From: Candidatus Gastranaerophilales bacterium | GTDB taxonomy: Bacteria; Cyanobacteriota; Vampirovibrionia; Gastranaerophilales; Gastranaerophilaceae | Length of the DNA: 38,028 nt | Direction of reading: 5' to 3' | Assembly (NCBI GenBank): GCA_944325115.1 | Contig: CALUYX010000005.1 | Span: 1 to 38,028 of the forward strand | In this document: piece after piece, positions 1 to 8,999 of the stretch | Layout: each line of letters opens with the position of its first letter | Position numbering within the stretch: position 1 is the first letter of the stretch | Notes under the pieces: model-generated | Told to the model about the DNA's origin: nothing | What the model saw: only the letters and a program-made list of their open reading frames with translations | The model's database searches: none | Translations under genes and position numbers: made by a program

Positions 1-48
1 GGTGTCAAGAACGTAAACCGTACCTAACTTGAAAATTGAATATTATTT

Positions 49-125
49 CGGGATGTAGCGCAGCTTGGTAGCGCACCGTGTTCGGGTCGCGGGGGTCGCA
101 AGTTCGAATCTTGTCATCCCGACCA
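49..125 (+). tRNA. tRNA-Pro (anticodon CGG)
   Basis: This folds as a complete 77-nt cloverleaf. The acceptor stem pairs 49-55 with 115-121, and the anticodon loop TTCGGGT gives CGG. The T-loop is TTCGAAT and the 3' CCA is encoded (123-125). A hairpin terminator follows at once. It closely resembles the second proline tRNA at 8693. Confidence 0.93.
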
Positions 126-129
126 TTTT

Positions 130-152
130 CCCTCTTTGTGAGGGATTTTTTG
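130..152 (+). terminator. Rho-independent terminator of tRNA-Pro(CGG)
   Basis: A 5-bp CCCTC/GAGGG stem with a 5-nt loop is followed by a run of T. It ends just before the stop codon of the opposing nadE gene. Confidence 0.75.
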
Positions 153-159
153 TTATCTG

Positions 160-1971
160 CTAAAATTTTAGTTTTGATGTAATCGGCTGAATATACTCTG
201 CTCTTATTATTGAACGAGAGTCTACAATGGGACCGGGTGGCATTATCGACCACTTGAATTGCGCAAATTGAACACGTGCGGCAAATTTTTCAAGCCATTG
301 TTTTTTTTGCTCCCGTGTCAGGTTGTGCCTTTTTTCGTATAAAAACTTTTCTTCAAGCATTTCTTGCGCCTTTTGTTGCAGGTTTTCCAGCCGCCATATT
401 ACTTCATCTAAAAATTCATATGGCATAAGCGCCTCTTCTGCTAAAAGAGGTTTTCCTGTTTTTGGATTTATTGCAAGTTCCGCTCCCGGCGGCTTTAGTA
501 ATATTGCTTCCGGAATGGCATTTTTGATTTTTCTGTTATTGTTCATCCAGCGAGCAAGCGCAAAAAGTTTTGTCTTTGTGACATCGCAAATTGGTGCAAA
601 ACCGCCCGACATATCTCCGTTAATTGTTGCATAACCCATATAAAGTTCCGACTTGTCTGAAGTTGCAATAGGCAATGTTGATGAAAATTCATTTGATACA
701 CCCCATAAAATCATTGCTCTTGAACGAGCCTGAATATTATCAAAGGTAAGGGGTGCTTTGTATCGGTATTCGCCCCAAGCTGAATTAATTTCATCAAAAA
801 CTTTGTTAAAAGTATTGGATGAGGCATCTGTCATATCTTTGATTGGAATTTCATAGAAATTTATCCCAAGGTTCACTGCAAGTTCTTTTGCATCATTTTT
901 GCTTTGTGCGCTTGTAATTTTAGATGGCATGGATATTCCTATGACATTTTCTTTGCCAATAGCGTCTGCCAACAATACTGCACACGATGATGAATCAAGC
1001 CCGCCGGAGAGCCCAAGCACCGCTCTTTTAAAGCCGTTTTTGTTAAAATAATCTTTTATGGCATTTGTGATTGTCAAATAAGTTCGCTCTAAATCAGGCT
1101 CGTAATCAAGAGAAAACTCTTTTTGTGAGTTAAGAGTTTTTTCAACCCCTTTTGGCAGGGGTTCAATTCTGTTTTTTTCTGACAAAGGATATGTGACTTC
1201 AAAAAAGTCTTCAGCGTATGATTTTGCTCTTGCGACAAGTTTCCCGTCTTTATCATATGCTCTTGATGTGCCTGAAAATGTTATGCAGTCAGTGCTTCCC
1301 GTTTGGTTAACATATAAAATCGGTGTAGAATATTTTTTTGCACAGTGAGAGAGTAAGTTATTGAGAAGCTGCTCTTTTTTTGTGCGAGTAGGTGAGGCGG
1401 AAAGATTTATTATAAAATCCGGATGTTGCTCTTTGACAAGTATTTCAAGCGGGTCAAAATTGTACAGAGGTTTTTGGAAAAAATCGCCATCATTCCAGTT
1501 TTCCTCGCATATTATTATTCCCGCTTTCAGTGAGTTAAAGTTAATAATTCTATCTTGCGATTTAAAATTTGCAGGTTCAAAATATCTGCCTTCACTAAAT
1601 TCAGAGTATGTAGGAAGGAGCGATTTTCTCATTATTTTTTCAATTTTACCGTTATTGATATATGCTACGGAGTTAAAATATTTTTTCCCTCTTTTTTGTT
1701 TATTGAATTCGCAAAAACCCATAAGTACGGCAATGTCACTACATTGTTGTGCAAATTTTTCCAGATATTTTATATTTTCTTCAACAATAAGAGGATAGCG
1801 TTCAATAATGTCTATTGGCGGATATCCAAGCAAATAAAGTTCAGGGTACACAACAAGTTTGATGTTTTTTTCTTTTGCTTTTTTTAGGTACTCAAGAGCT
1901 TTGTTATAGTTGTATTCAATATCTCCGACTATCGGGTTTAATTGTGCCAGTAAAATTGTATCGTTATGCAT
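160..1971 (-). CDS. nadE: Glutamine-dependent NAD+ synthetase
   Basis: This cytosolic enzyme amidates nicotinate adenine dinucleotide to NAD+, the last step of NAD synthesis, with glutamine as nitrogen donor. The 603-aa two-domain architecture is standard. The N-terminal nitrilase-type glutaminase carries the triad E44 (in PELYLLGY), K116 and C155 (in IICEENW). The C-terminal N-type ATP pyrophosphatase synthetase domain has the SGGLDSS loop at 322-328 and a downstream SDKSELYMGY region. Two starts are possible: ATG at 1971 or TTG at 1977. An AGGAG at 1991-1995 lies 13 nt from the TTG and 19 nt from the ATG, so the TTG cannot be excluded. I prefer the ATG because family members begin only a few residues before LAQLNPIVGDI. 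An in-frame TAG just upstream rules out any longer form. It is transcribed divergently from the 2052 gene. Confidence 0.95.
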   Translation of the reverse strand: MHNDTILLAQLNPIVGDIEYNYNKALEYLKKAKEKNIKLVVYPELYLLGYPPIDIIERYPLIVEENIKYLEKFAQQCSDIAVLMGFCEFNKQKRGKKYFNSVAYINNGKIEKIMRKSLLPTYSEFSEGRYFEPANFKSQDRIINFNSLKAGIIICEENWNDGDFFQKPLYNFDPLEILVKEQHPDFIINLSASPTRTKKEQLLNNLLSHCAKKYSTPILYVNQTGSTDCITFSGTSRAYDKDGKLVARAKSYAEDFFEVTYPLSEKNRIEPLPKGVEKTLNSQKEFSLDYEPDLERTYLTITNAIKDYFNKNGFKRAVLGLSGGLDSSSCAVLLADAIGKENVIGISMPSKITSAQSKNDAKELAVNLGINFYEIPIKDMTDASSNTFNKVFDEINSAWGEYRYKAPLTFDNIQARSRAMILWGVSNEFSSTLPIATSDKSELYMGYATINGDMSGGFAPICDVTKTKLFALARWMNNNRKIKNAIPEAILLKPPGAELAINPKTGKPLLAEEALMPYEFLDEVIWRLENLQQKAQEMLEEKFLYEKRHNLTREQKKQWLEKFAARVQFAQFKWSIMPPGPIVDSRSIIRAEYIQPITSKLKF

Positions 1972-2051
1972 ACGCAAATAATACTACAAACTCCTCTGTC
2001 GGGCAATTAAAGTCTTTTTTATTTAGGATATACAAAACTTAGAGGTAATTT

Positions 2052-2606
2052 ATGAAAAAAAATGTAATTTATTTTTTGCTTTTAATTTCTGCACTTAATC
2101 CGGCTTTTGCAGATACTGCTCCCGTAAAAAATGCACCTGCAAATGTAGAGAAAAAAGTAGAAACCATAGAAACTCAAAAAAGCCTTTATGATGAACTGAA
2201 TCTTACAAATGAGCAAAAAGAGTTTGTGAATTATTTAAAAAAAGATACACAAGAAAAACTCTCGATTCTTGAAACAAAAATTAAGCAAAAGCAAAGAGAG
2301 CTGGACGCTTTGTTTTTGGCTGATATGGATGCTGATACATACAAGGCAAAATTTGACCTGTTGCACAATAAAATTTCTCAAGACTATAGCGAAGCACTTA
2401 AAATCAGACAAAGTAGTAAAAATAAATTTTTAAATATTTTAGATGATAAGCAAAAAGAGATTTTTCAAAAAAAAGAAAAACCTGCGGAAGATAAAAATGT
2501 TTCAGGTGCTGCTGCCTCAACCCAAAAATTTAATTACAATTCATGTGACTTAAACGGTATCCCTGCTTGCAAAATCGAGGATTTGCTAAAAAAGAATAAG
2601 GAATAA
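2052..2606 (+). CDS. Periplasmic LTxxQ (Spy/CpxP-like) protein
   Basis: This 184-aa protein starts with a Sec signal peptide (hydrophobic residues 6-16, likely cleavage after AFA), so it should be periplasmic. The mature part is highly charged and alpha-helical, with coiled-coil tendency. It has an LTNEQ motif near the start of the helical region and a related LDDKQ near its end. That paired L-x-x-x-Q arrangement is the signature of the Spy/CpxP/LTXXQ family of small periplasmic chaperones and stress sensors. The C-terminus carries two cysteines (in CDLNGIPACK) that could form a disulfide. AGAGG precedes the ATG. The family assignment is by motif only; function here as chaperone, metal-stress or envelope-stress protein is inference. 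Confidence 0.6.
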   Translation: MKKNVIYFLLLISALNPAFADTAPVKNAPANVEKKVETIETQKSLYDELNLTNEQKEFVNYLKKDTQEKLSILETKIKQKQRELDALFLADMDADTYKAKFDLLHNKISQDYSEALKIRQSSKNKFLNILDDKQKEIFQKKEKPAEDKNVSGAAASTQKFNYNSCDLNGIPACKIEDLLKKNKE

Positions 2607-2612
2607 ATTAAT

Positions 2613-2641
2613 TTGCCATATTTTGCTTGCTATATTATAAT
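2613..2641 (+). promoter_or_regulatory. Sigma-70-type promoter of the prepilin gene
   Basis: TTGCCA at 2613-2618 and TATAAT at 2636-2641 are separated by 17 bp. The predicted start falls about 20 nt upstream of the ATG at 2671, inside the longer in-frame extension. This supports the shorter start. Confidence 0.6.
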
Positions 2642-2670
2642 TGTCCTATGTTTATATGTGGAGTCAAATT

Positions 2671-3348
2671 ATGAAAGCAAAAAGAGGTTTTACACTTGCG
2701 GAATTAATGATAGTTTTGGCTATTTTAGGCATTGTTAGTGCGGTCTTAACGCCGATTGTATTTAATGCTGCACCTGATGAAAATAAACTTAAATTTAAAA
2801 AAGCTTATTATACGCTGCAGCGTACGGTAGATGCGGTTATAAATTCGGATACATACACTGAAGGTAACATGGGTAATGTTCCTCCAACCGCAGACCCGTC
2901 AAAGGTAATGTGTTATTCGTTTTTGGATATGTTAAACACAATGTATGATAACTGTGAAGCGACAAATGCAATAGTTACAAATAGCTCAAATCCTTATGTG
3001 TATGACTCTACTAATGCTACTACTTCACTGGATACGCTTGATAGCTATTGTACGGCAACTTCGGTTTCAGACCCTTTTCAGGGTGGCAATTCAAACCTGC
3101 CTAAATTTATAACACAAGATGGTATTTACTGGTGGGGCTTTGATTATGATTTTGACTCTTCCAGTTATTTGCCCGGCTCTAGTACTATGAGAACTGACTA
3201 CGCTATTGTGTGTGTTGATGTGGACGGCTCAGGACCGGAGCAGGCTATAGCTTTTGGCGTAAGGCATGACGGTAAGGTCATGGTTGGAAACAAGGCAAGA
3301 CAATGGCTCGGCGAGGGTTCAGGTTCGGTTATACAAACAGAAAATTAG
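2671..3348 (+). CDS. Type IV pilin-like / pseudopilin prepilin
   Basis: The 225-aa protein begins MKAKRG followed by FTLAELMIVLAILGIV. This is a type III prepilin signal: a short basic leader with a predicted prepilin-peptidase cut between G6 and F7, glutamate at position +5 and a hydrophobic assembly helix. The body is Cys- and Ser/Thr-rich, as in minor pilins and type II secretion pseudopilins. The ATG at 2671 is chosen over the upstream ATG at 2648 because TGGAG (2659-2663) lies 7 nt before it and the leader then has the right length. No pilus or secretion genes adjoin it. Proteins with this N-terminus followed by a KKAYYTLQ-type helix are, to my recollection, multiplied in gut Melainabacteria genomes. 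The exact pilus system it serves is unknown. Confidence 0.85.
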   Translation: MKAKRGFTLAELMIVLAILGIVSAVLTPIVFNAAPDENKLKFKKAYYTLQRTVDAVINSDTYTEGNMGNVPPTADPSKVMCYSFLDMLNTMYDNCEATNAIVTNSSNPYVYDSTNATTSLDTLDSYCTATSVSDPFQGGNSNLPKFITQDGIYWWGFDYDFDSSSYLPGSSTMRTDYAIVCVDVDGSGPEQAIAFGVRHDGKVMVGNKARQWLGEGSGSVIQTEN

Positions 3349-3358
3349 GAAGAAGAAA

Positions 3359-4165
3359 ATGGAAGAAAATAAAAATTTAGCAACAATTGGTATATTTGGC
3401 GGTTCAGGATTTTATAAATTTCTTGATGATATAAAAGAGTATACAATTGAGACTCCTTATGGCTTAACAAGTGATACTATTGCGATAGGTTCTGTTGCAG
3501 GAAAGAAAGTTGCATTTATGCCTCGTCATGGCAGGAATCATCATTTAGTGCCTCACAAAGTAAATTACCGCGCAAATGTTTGGGCAATGAAACATATAGG
3601 CTGTAAAAGAGTTATTTCTCCATGTGCAGCAGGAAGTTTGCAAAAGCATGTTGAGCCTGGGGACATAGTATTTTGTGACCAATTTGTTGATTGGACAAAA
3701 GGCAAAAGAGAAGATACTTTCTTTGAAGGTCCCGTAGTAACTCATGTTAGCGCTGCTGACCCATATTGCCCGTATATGCGAGAAGTCGGTATAAAAAGCG
3801 CGGAAAATTTGGGTCTTAAAATACATAAAACAGGTACTGTTGTTGTAATAAACGGTCCGAGATTTTCTACAAAATCAGAAAGCAAGTTCTTTACATCTCA
3901 GGGTTGGGAAGTAATCAATATGACACAATATCCTGAAGCATATCTTGTTAAAGAAATGGATATGTGTCCGCTAAATATATCTTTGATTACTGACTATGAC
4001 GCAGGTCTTGTCGGTGATTGCGAACCTGTATCGCACGGTGCCGTTATGGAAGTATTTAAAAACAATATTGCTAATCTTGAAAAATTACTCAGAGAGATAA
4101 TCAAGAATGTTGATGAAAATGCTCCTTGTAAGTGTCATACTACAAAACAAGATTCAAGATTCTAA
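3359..4165 (+). CDS. mtnP: S-methyl-5'-thioadenosine phosphorylase
   Basis: This 268-aa protein of the PNP/MTAP family phosphorolyses methylthioadenosine to adenine and 5-methylthioribose-1-phosphate, in polyamine and methionine salvage. Visible family features are IGIFGGSGFY at the N-terminus (phosphate loop), MPRHGRNHHLVPHKVNYRAN, GPRFSTKSES and MTQYPEA. TDYDAG supplies the aspartates that favour 6-aminopurines and so MTAP over guanosine/inosine phosphorylase. The ATG at 3359 follows an AGGAAGAAG purine tract. A longer upstream extension would overlap the prepilin gene in another frame and lacks family homology. The C-terminus carries a Cys-rich CKCH tail of unknown significance. It is followed after 9 nt by a yggT-type gene, so the two are probably cotranscribed. 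Confidence 0.9.
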   Translation: MEENKNLATIGIFGGSGFYKFLDDIKEYTIETPYGLTSDTIAIGSVAGKKVAFMPRHGRNHHLVPHKVNYRANVWAMKHIGCKRVISPCAAGSLQKHVEPGDIVFCDQFVDWTKGKREDTFFEGPVVTHVSAADPYCPYMREVGIKSAENLGLKIHKTGTVVVINGPRFSTKSESKFFTSQGWEVINMTQYPEAYLVKEMDMCPLNISLITDYDAGLVGDCEPVSHGAVMEVFKNNIANLEKLLREIIKNVDENAPCKCHTTKQDSRF

Positions 4166-4174
4166 GGAGAACTT

Positions 4175-4441
4175 ATGAGTGTTTCTATGGCGGTATACAG
4201 GCTTTTTGACCTGATAATGCTTCTAATGTTGGTAAAAATATTTTTGACATGGCTTCCTAATATTAATTGGAATGCTCAGCCATTCAGATTTTTGCATGAG
4301 TTTACCGAGTTGTTTTTCGGTGTATTTAGAAGAATTTTACCGCCAATAGGCATGCTTGATTTGTCGCCAATCATAGCTTTTATAGTGATAAGAATTTTCC
4401 AAATTGTAATCTGTAGGGCTTTGGTAACAATCGGACTTTAA
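4175..4441 (+). CDS. YggT family membrane protein
   Basis: This 88-aa protein has two hydrophobic helices (about residues 7-27 and 63-85) separated by a short segment with FRFLHEFTELFFGVFRRILPP. That spacing and the P-hhD/N-h-hSPII motif at the second helix (MLDLSPIIAF) match the YggT family of small inner-membrane proteins. Relatives are linked to osmotic tolerance, cell division and chloroplast nucleoid or cytochrome assembly, but the molecular role is not settled. AAGGAG precedes the start, 9 nt after mtnP. Confidence 0.85.
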   Translation: MSVSMAVYRLFDLIMLLMLVKIFLTWLPNINWNAQPFRFLHEFTELFFGVFRRILPPIGMLDLSPIIAFIVIRIFQIVICRALVTIGL

Positions 4442-4489
4442 AAGTACTTGCATGCATTTCTTGTGTATGGTAAAAATATATATAGATTT

Positions 4490-4563
4490 GCCCTGGTAGC
4501 TCAGCTGGATAGAGCAACTGCCTTCTAAGCAGTAGGTCATGCGTTCGAATCGCATCCAGGGTA
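4490..4563 (+). tRNA. tRNA-Arg (anticodon TCT)
   Basis: This is a 74-nt cloverleaf. The acceptor pairs 4490-4496 with 4556-4562 (one G-U), the anticodon loop CTTCTAA gives TCT, and the T-arm is ATGCG-TTCGAAT-CGCAT. The discriminator is A4563. No CCA is encoded, unlike the two proline tRNAs. Confidence 0.93.
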
Positions 4564-4572
4564 TTTTTATTA

Positions 4573-4596
4573 AGAGAGCATATGCTCTCTTTTTTA
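4573..4596 (+). terminator. Terminator of tRNA-Arg
   Basis: A 7-bp AGAGAGC/GCTCTCT stem with loop ATAT is followed directly by a T run. Confidence 0.8.
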
Positions 4597-4617
4597 ATGC
4601 TTAATTGCCTCTTTTAT

Positions 4618-4646
4618 TTTACAAAAAAGCTTGATTGTGCTTTAAT
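4618..4646 (+). promoter_or_regulatory. Promoter of ndk-tgt
   Basis: TTTACA at 4618-4623, a 17-bp spacer and TTTAAT at 4641-4646 preceded by an extended-minus-10 TGC. The start codon lies about 28 nt downstream of the expected transcription start. Confidence 0.5.
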
Positions 4647-4680
4647 ATATGGTGTTCAGATAATTATAGGGGATAACCGC

Positions 4681-6251
<1,571 letters not shown>

Positions 6252-6256
6252 TTAAA

Positions 6257-6616
6257 TTACTGTTGTTCGTCTTCTCGAGAGTCTTCTTTTTTGTCCGCAC
6301 TGCTTTTTAGCAGCTCTTTGTTTCTTGAGGTAGAAAGCCAGGTTTCAATAAGACGAATGTCCTCTACAGGCATGCTGCCTTCAATCATCTTGCCTTCGTT
6401 AATGTTAAAAATCGCAGTGTAGGAGCTTATTCTTACTGCAATTAAGAGCCCTGCACCGTGTTTATTTATGGATACTGTTAATCTTCTATAGTTTGTGATA
6501 TCCACAATATCATTTATTCTGCCAAGATTTCGGGCACGCTCGTTTTCTACCCTGTATTCGTTAATGAAAAAATCCCTTAGGGATTCTTCAGCTTTTATTA
6601 ATTCCGCTTTACCCAT
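6257..6616 (-). CDS. DUF4160-like small protein
   Basis: This is a 119-aa soluble protein. Residues 65-104 (around FNINEGKMIEGSMP and IRLIETWL) match the C-terminal half of the DUF4160 family, whose members read roughly F-D-I-x-T-G-E-h-L-E-G-x-L-P followed by RLVxEW. The His-rich PPHFHA segment normal for that family is missing. At its position the sequence reads SINKHGAGLLIAVR, and the first 45 residues are an extra helical segment. The C-terminus is an acidic and basic tail. No strong Shine-Dalgarno is seen before the ATG at 6616. Many DUF4160 proteins sit in toxin-antitoxin-like pairs, but no partner is visible here. Family membership is probable and function unknown. Confidence 0.6.
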   Translation of the reverse strand: MGKAELIKAEESLRDFFINEYRVENERARNLGRINDIVDITNYRRLTVSINKHGAGLLIAVRISSYTAIFNINEGKMIEGSMPVEDIRLIETWLSTSRNKELLKSSADKKEDSREDEQQ

Positions 6617-6766
6617 AATTATTCATGTTAATTTATTTTTATTTGAAAGTAAATATTGTAAACGGTTTAAAATTCAATTATTGCTAAAATTTCTTAATAT
6701 TATCATTGACTTTACATTATGTTTGTTGTGAAATAAATGTTACAAATACTTAAACAAGGGGAAACT

Positions 6767-7141
6767 ATGCCAACCATTAATCAATTAGTTAAAAAAGAAA
6801 GAAAAAGAATTATAGACAAAACTAAGTCACCCGCGCTGACAAACTGTCCGCAAAGACGTGGCGTTTGCACAAGGGTTTATACAACAACACCAAAAAAACC
6901 TAATTCTGCAATGAGAAAAGTTGCTCGTGTAAGATTAACAAACGGTTTTGAGGTTACTTCGTATATTCCGGGTATCGGACATAACCTTCAAGAACACTCT
7001 GTTGTGCTGATCAGAGGCGGTAGGGTTAAAGACCTCCCCGGTGTGAGATATCACATTATCCGTGGTACATTGGATACTGCAGGTGTTGCAAACAGAACAC
7101 AAAGCAGGTCTAAGTACGGTGCAAAGAGAGCTAAAAAGTAA
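6767..7141 (+). CDS. rpsL: 30S ribosomal protein S12
   Basis: This 124-aa protein is the universal S12 of the decoding centre. Characteristic stretches are [14 protein letters not shown], the streptomycin-region [19 protein letters not shown], and [26 protein letters not shown] split across the middle. The ATG at 6767 follows AAGGGG at 6756-6761, so the 10-residue upstream extension is rejected. It is followed after 18 nt by rpsG, the normal str-operon order. Confidence 0.97.
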   Translation: MPTINQLVKKERKRIIDKTKSPALTNCPQRRGVCTRVYTTTPKKPNSAMRKVARVRLTNGFEVTSYIPGIGHNLQEHSVVLIRGGRVKDLPGVRYHIIRGTLDTAGVANRTQSRSKYGAKRAKK

Positions 7142-7159
7142 GAAAGGTTAAGTAAGTAA

Positions 7160-7630
7160 ATGTCAAGACGTTCTAAACCGGCAAGAAGAATACCATCGCC
7201 GGACCCTATATACAATAGTGTAGATATTGCAAAATTTATCAACCGCCTTATGAAAAAAGGCAAAAAGTCTATTGCTCAAAAGATTTTCTATTCTACAATG
7301 AGCAAAGTTGAAGAAAAAACTAAATCAGAACCAATGGAAGTGTTTAAAAAAGCGCTTACAAATGCTACTCCGTTAATCGAAGTTAAAGCAAGACGTATCG
7401 GTGGTTCTACATATCAAGTTCCAATTGAAGTAAAAGCTGACAGAGGTCAAGCTCTTGGTTCTTGCTGGATTATTGAAGCTGCAAGAAAAAGAGGCGGTAA
7501 GTCAATGGTAGAAAAACTTACAAACGAAATCGTTGATGCTTCTAACGGTATTGGTGCAGCTTGCAAAAAACGTGAAGATACACACAAAATGGCTGAAGCT
7601 AACAAGGCTTTTGCTCACTACAGATACTAA
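7160..7630 (+). CDS. rpsG: 30S ribosomal protein S7
   Basis: The 156-aa primary rRNA-binding protein nucleates the 30S head. It begins MSRRSKPARR and includes the conserved KFINRLMKKGKK, NATPLIEVKARRIGGSTYQVP and GSCWIIEAARKR segments and the usual C-terminal HKMAEANKAFAHYRY. Second gene of the truncated str operon. A strong terminator follows after only 21 nt instead of fusA and tuf. Confidence 0.97.
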   Translation: MSRRSKPARRIPSPDPIYNSVDIAKFINRLMKKGKKSIAQKIFYSTMSKVEEKTKSEPMEVFKKALTNATPLIEVKARRIGGSTYQVPIEVKADRGQALGSCWIIEAARKRGGKSMVEKLTNEIVDASNGIGAACKKREDTHKMAEANKAFAHYRY

Positions 7631-7651
7631 TTTTAAAATAACAGATTTTAA

Positions 7652-7677
7652 AAAGTGCCCGTATGGGCACTTTTTTT
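7652..7677 (+). terminator. Terminator of rpsL-rpsG
   Basis: An AAAGTGCCC/GGGCACTTT stem with loop GTAT runs into a seven-T tract. The next gene's promoter overlaps its 3' edge. Confidence 0.85.
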
Positions 7678-7678
7678 G

Positions 7679-7687
7679 TGCTATACT
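7679..7687 (+). promoter_or_regulatory. Extended -10 promoter giving a near-leaderless mRNA
   Basis: TGC-TATACT lies immediately after the terminator T tract. The expected transcription start, about 7 nt past the hexamer, coincides with the ATG at 7694. There is no Shine-Dalgarno, so the downstream gene looks leaderless. Confidence 0.5.
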
Positions 7688-7693
7688 GTGTCA

Positions 7694-8650
7694 ATGGATT
7701 ATAATTGCAGACCGTTTATAGATTTTATTATTACAAAAAAGTGTAATTATGCTTGCCCGTATTGTTCACAATCAAAGCTTTTTTCAAAAAATAATAACCA
7801 TGCTAAAGATGATGTGATTGACGGATTCTTATCTGCTTTATCAAAGCTGCAAAATAGAAGTTATGAAATAACAATAACAGGCGGTGAGCCCCTTTTGCAT
7901 CCAAGATTTTATGAGGTTATTGATAAGATTTCAAAAATGGGGTATAAGGTTTCTATTGTTTCTAATTTGAGTGCGCCGATTGAAAAGTATCAGAAAATTA
8001 TAGACATTTTAGGCGATTCTCTTTCTCTGTTGATGTTTTCAGTCCATACTGATTCTGTCAAGGATTTAAACTTGTTACTTGATAAAGTAGTGACGCTTAA
8101 AGCCTCTCTGCATAGAAATTCTGCCATCAAAGTTTGTGCGCCGCTTTGGAATAATATGCCAAAGTTAAAATATCTTCTTGAGTGTTTTAGCAAACACGGC
8201 ATTGAATTTGAAGTTCAACACATAAGACTTGCAAACAGTTATGTTGATTACACTGGTGAAGAGCAAAAATTTATTAATTCAAATTCGAATCTTAAAAATA
8301 AGTCTATTAACACTTTTGCTAATTTATGTTATTCAGGCAATAAAAGTGCGGTTGTATATGAAGATGGAGAAGTCTACCGTTGTTACAGTTCAAGATTTTT
8401 AAAAGCACACAGTCTTGGTAATATAAATAAAGGAGAGTTTAATTTTTATGACAGCCCTAAGTCATGCCCTCTTTTAAGTTGTACTTGCCCAAAGCCTTAT
8501 CAGTATGGCATGATTACAAAAAACAAGAATTATTTTTCGGCCTTGTCGATGGTTGCAAAAAATATTTTATACCTCCCTGCTGTTTTCCTTGGTAAAAAAG
8601 AGGTTTTGCTGGAGAAAATAAAACAAAAAATAAATTTGAAAAAATCTTGA
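7694..8650 (+). CDS. Radical SAM protein with a Cys-rich C-terminal region
   Basis: The 318-aa protein starts MDYNCRPFIDFIITKKCNYACPYC. The C-x3-C-x2-C motif (C17, C21, C24) binds the 4Fe-4S cluster that cleaves S-adenosylmethionine. ITGGEPLLHP follows and is the GGE SAM-binding motif. The C-terminal third has further cysteines (CYSGNK, RCYSS, CPLLSCTCPKP), reminiscent of twitch/SPASM domains that hold auxiliary clusters in peptide- and protein-modifying enzymes. The ATG at 7694 is chosen because the -10 hexamer ends at 7687 and the upstream extension lies in the rpsG terminator. No precursor peptide gene is recognisable next to it, so the substrate is unknown. Confidence 0.85.
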   Translation: MDYNCRPFIDFIITKKCNYACPYCSQSKLFSKNNNHAKDDVIDGFLSALSKLQNRSYEITITGGEPLLHPRFYEVIDKISKMGYKVSIVSNLSAPIEKYQKIIDILGDSLSLLMFSVHTDSVKDLNLLLDKVVTLKASLHRNSAIKVCAPLWNNMPKLKYLLECFSKHGIEFEVQHIRLANSYVDYTGEEQKFINSNSNLKNKSINTFANLCYSGNKSAVVYEDGEVYRCYSSRFLKAHSLGNINKGEFNFYDSPKSCPLLSCTCPKPYQYGMITKNKNYFSALSMVAKNILYLPAVFLGKKEVLLEKIKQKINLKKS

Positions 8651-8692
8651 TAATTAATCTTTTTTTGATATATTTTACTTATGGATATTTGT

Positions 8693-8769
8693 CGGGCTGT
8701 AGCGCAGCTTGGTAGCGCACCACCTTGGGGTGGTGGGGGTCGCAGGTTCAAATCCTGTCAGTCCGACCA
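8693..8769 (+). tRNA. tRNA-Pro (anticodon GGG)
   Basis: This is a 77-nt cloverleaf. The acceptor pairs 8693-8699 with 8759-8765, the anticodon loop TTGGGGT gives GGG, the T-arm is GCAGG-TTCAAAT-CCTGT, and CCA is encoded at 8767-8769. It is the second proline isoacceptor in the window. Its 3' end plus terminator is duplicated 109 bp downstream. Confidence 0.93.
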
Positions 8770-8820
8770 TTTAATTAACCTCCTTAAACAAAAAGGAGGT
8801 TTTTTGTTGACAGGATTTGA
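8753..8820 (+). repeat. 68-bp direct repeat, copy 1 (tRNA 3' end plus terminator)
   Basis: Positions 8753-8820 are identical to 8862-8929. This copy includes the last 17 nt of tRNA-Pro(GGG), the terminator and the TGACAGGATTTGA that follows. The mismatches that bound the repeat are at 8752/8861 and 8821/8930. Confidence 0.95.
8777..8805 (+). terminator. Terminator of tRNA-Pro(GGG)
   Basis: An AACCTCC/GGAGGTT stem with an 11-nt A-rich loop is followed by a T run. Confidence 0.8.
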
Positions 8821-8861
8821 ACAAAATGCAAAGTCTTGCTTTGCTCGCAAGCTCGCAAATG

Positions 8862-8929
8862 TCCTGTCAGTCCGACCATTTAATTAACCTCCTTAAACAA
8901 AAAGGAGGTTTTTTGTTGACAGGATTTGA
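8862..8929 (+). repeat. 68-bp direct repeat, copy 2 (tRNA remnant plus terminator)
   Basis: This is an exact second copy of 8753-8820, preceded by a unique 41-bp spacer (8821-8861). It carries only the tRNA 3' tail, so it cannot make a tRNA, but its terminator hairpin (8886-8914) is intact. Confidence 0.95.
8886..8914 (+). terminator. Duplicated terminator hairpin
   Basis: This is an exact copy of the tRNA-Pro(GGG) terminator, 109 bp downstream, with the same 7-bp stem and T tract. Confidence 0.7.
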
Positions 8930-8957
8930 GCTTTTGCTTATCCATGACAATTTTTTT

Positions 8958-8966
8958 TGCTAATAT
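8958..8966 (+). promoter_or_regulatory. Extended -10 promoter of the 9000 gene
   Basis: TGC-TAATAT ends at 8966, directly against the ATG at 8967. Transcription would begin around 8973, so that ATG would not be in the message. This supports the GTG start at 9000. Confidence 0.5.
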
Positions 8967-8999
8967 ATGTATGTTATATGTTCAAGTTTTGGAGGTTGT

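Noticed and set aside
5-253. 82-aa minus-strand ORF
   Set aside because: It runs across the complete tRNA-Pro(CGG) and its terminator and has no recognisable protein features; a shadow frame.
8681-8887. 68-aa plus-strand ORF across tRNA-Pro(GGG)
   Set aside because: It translates the tRNA, terminator and repeat; no support as protein.
8753-8929. att sites of an integrated mobile element
   Set aside because: The space between the repeats is only 41 bp, with no integrase or cargo nearby. At best a scar.
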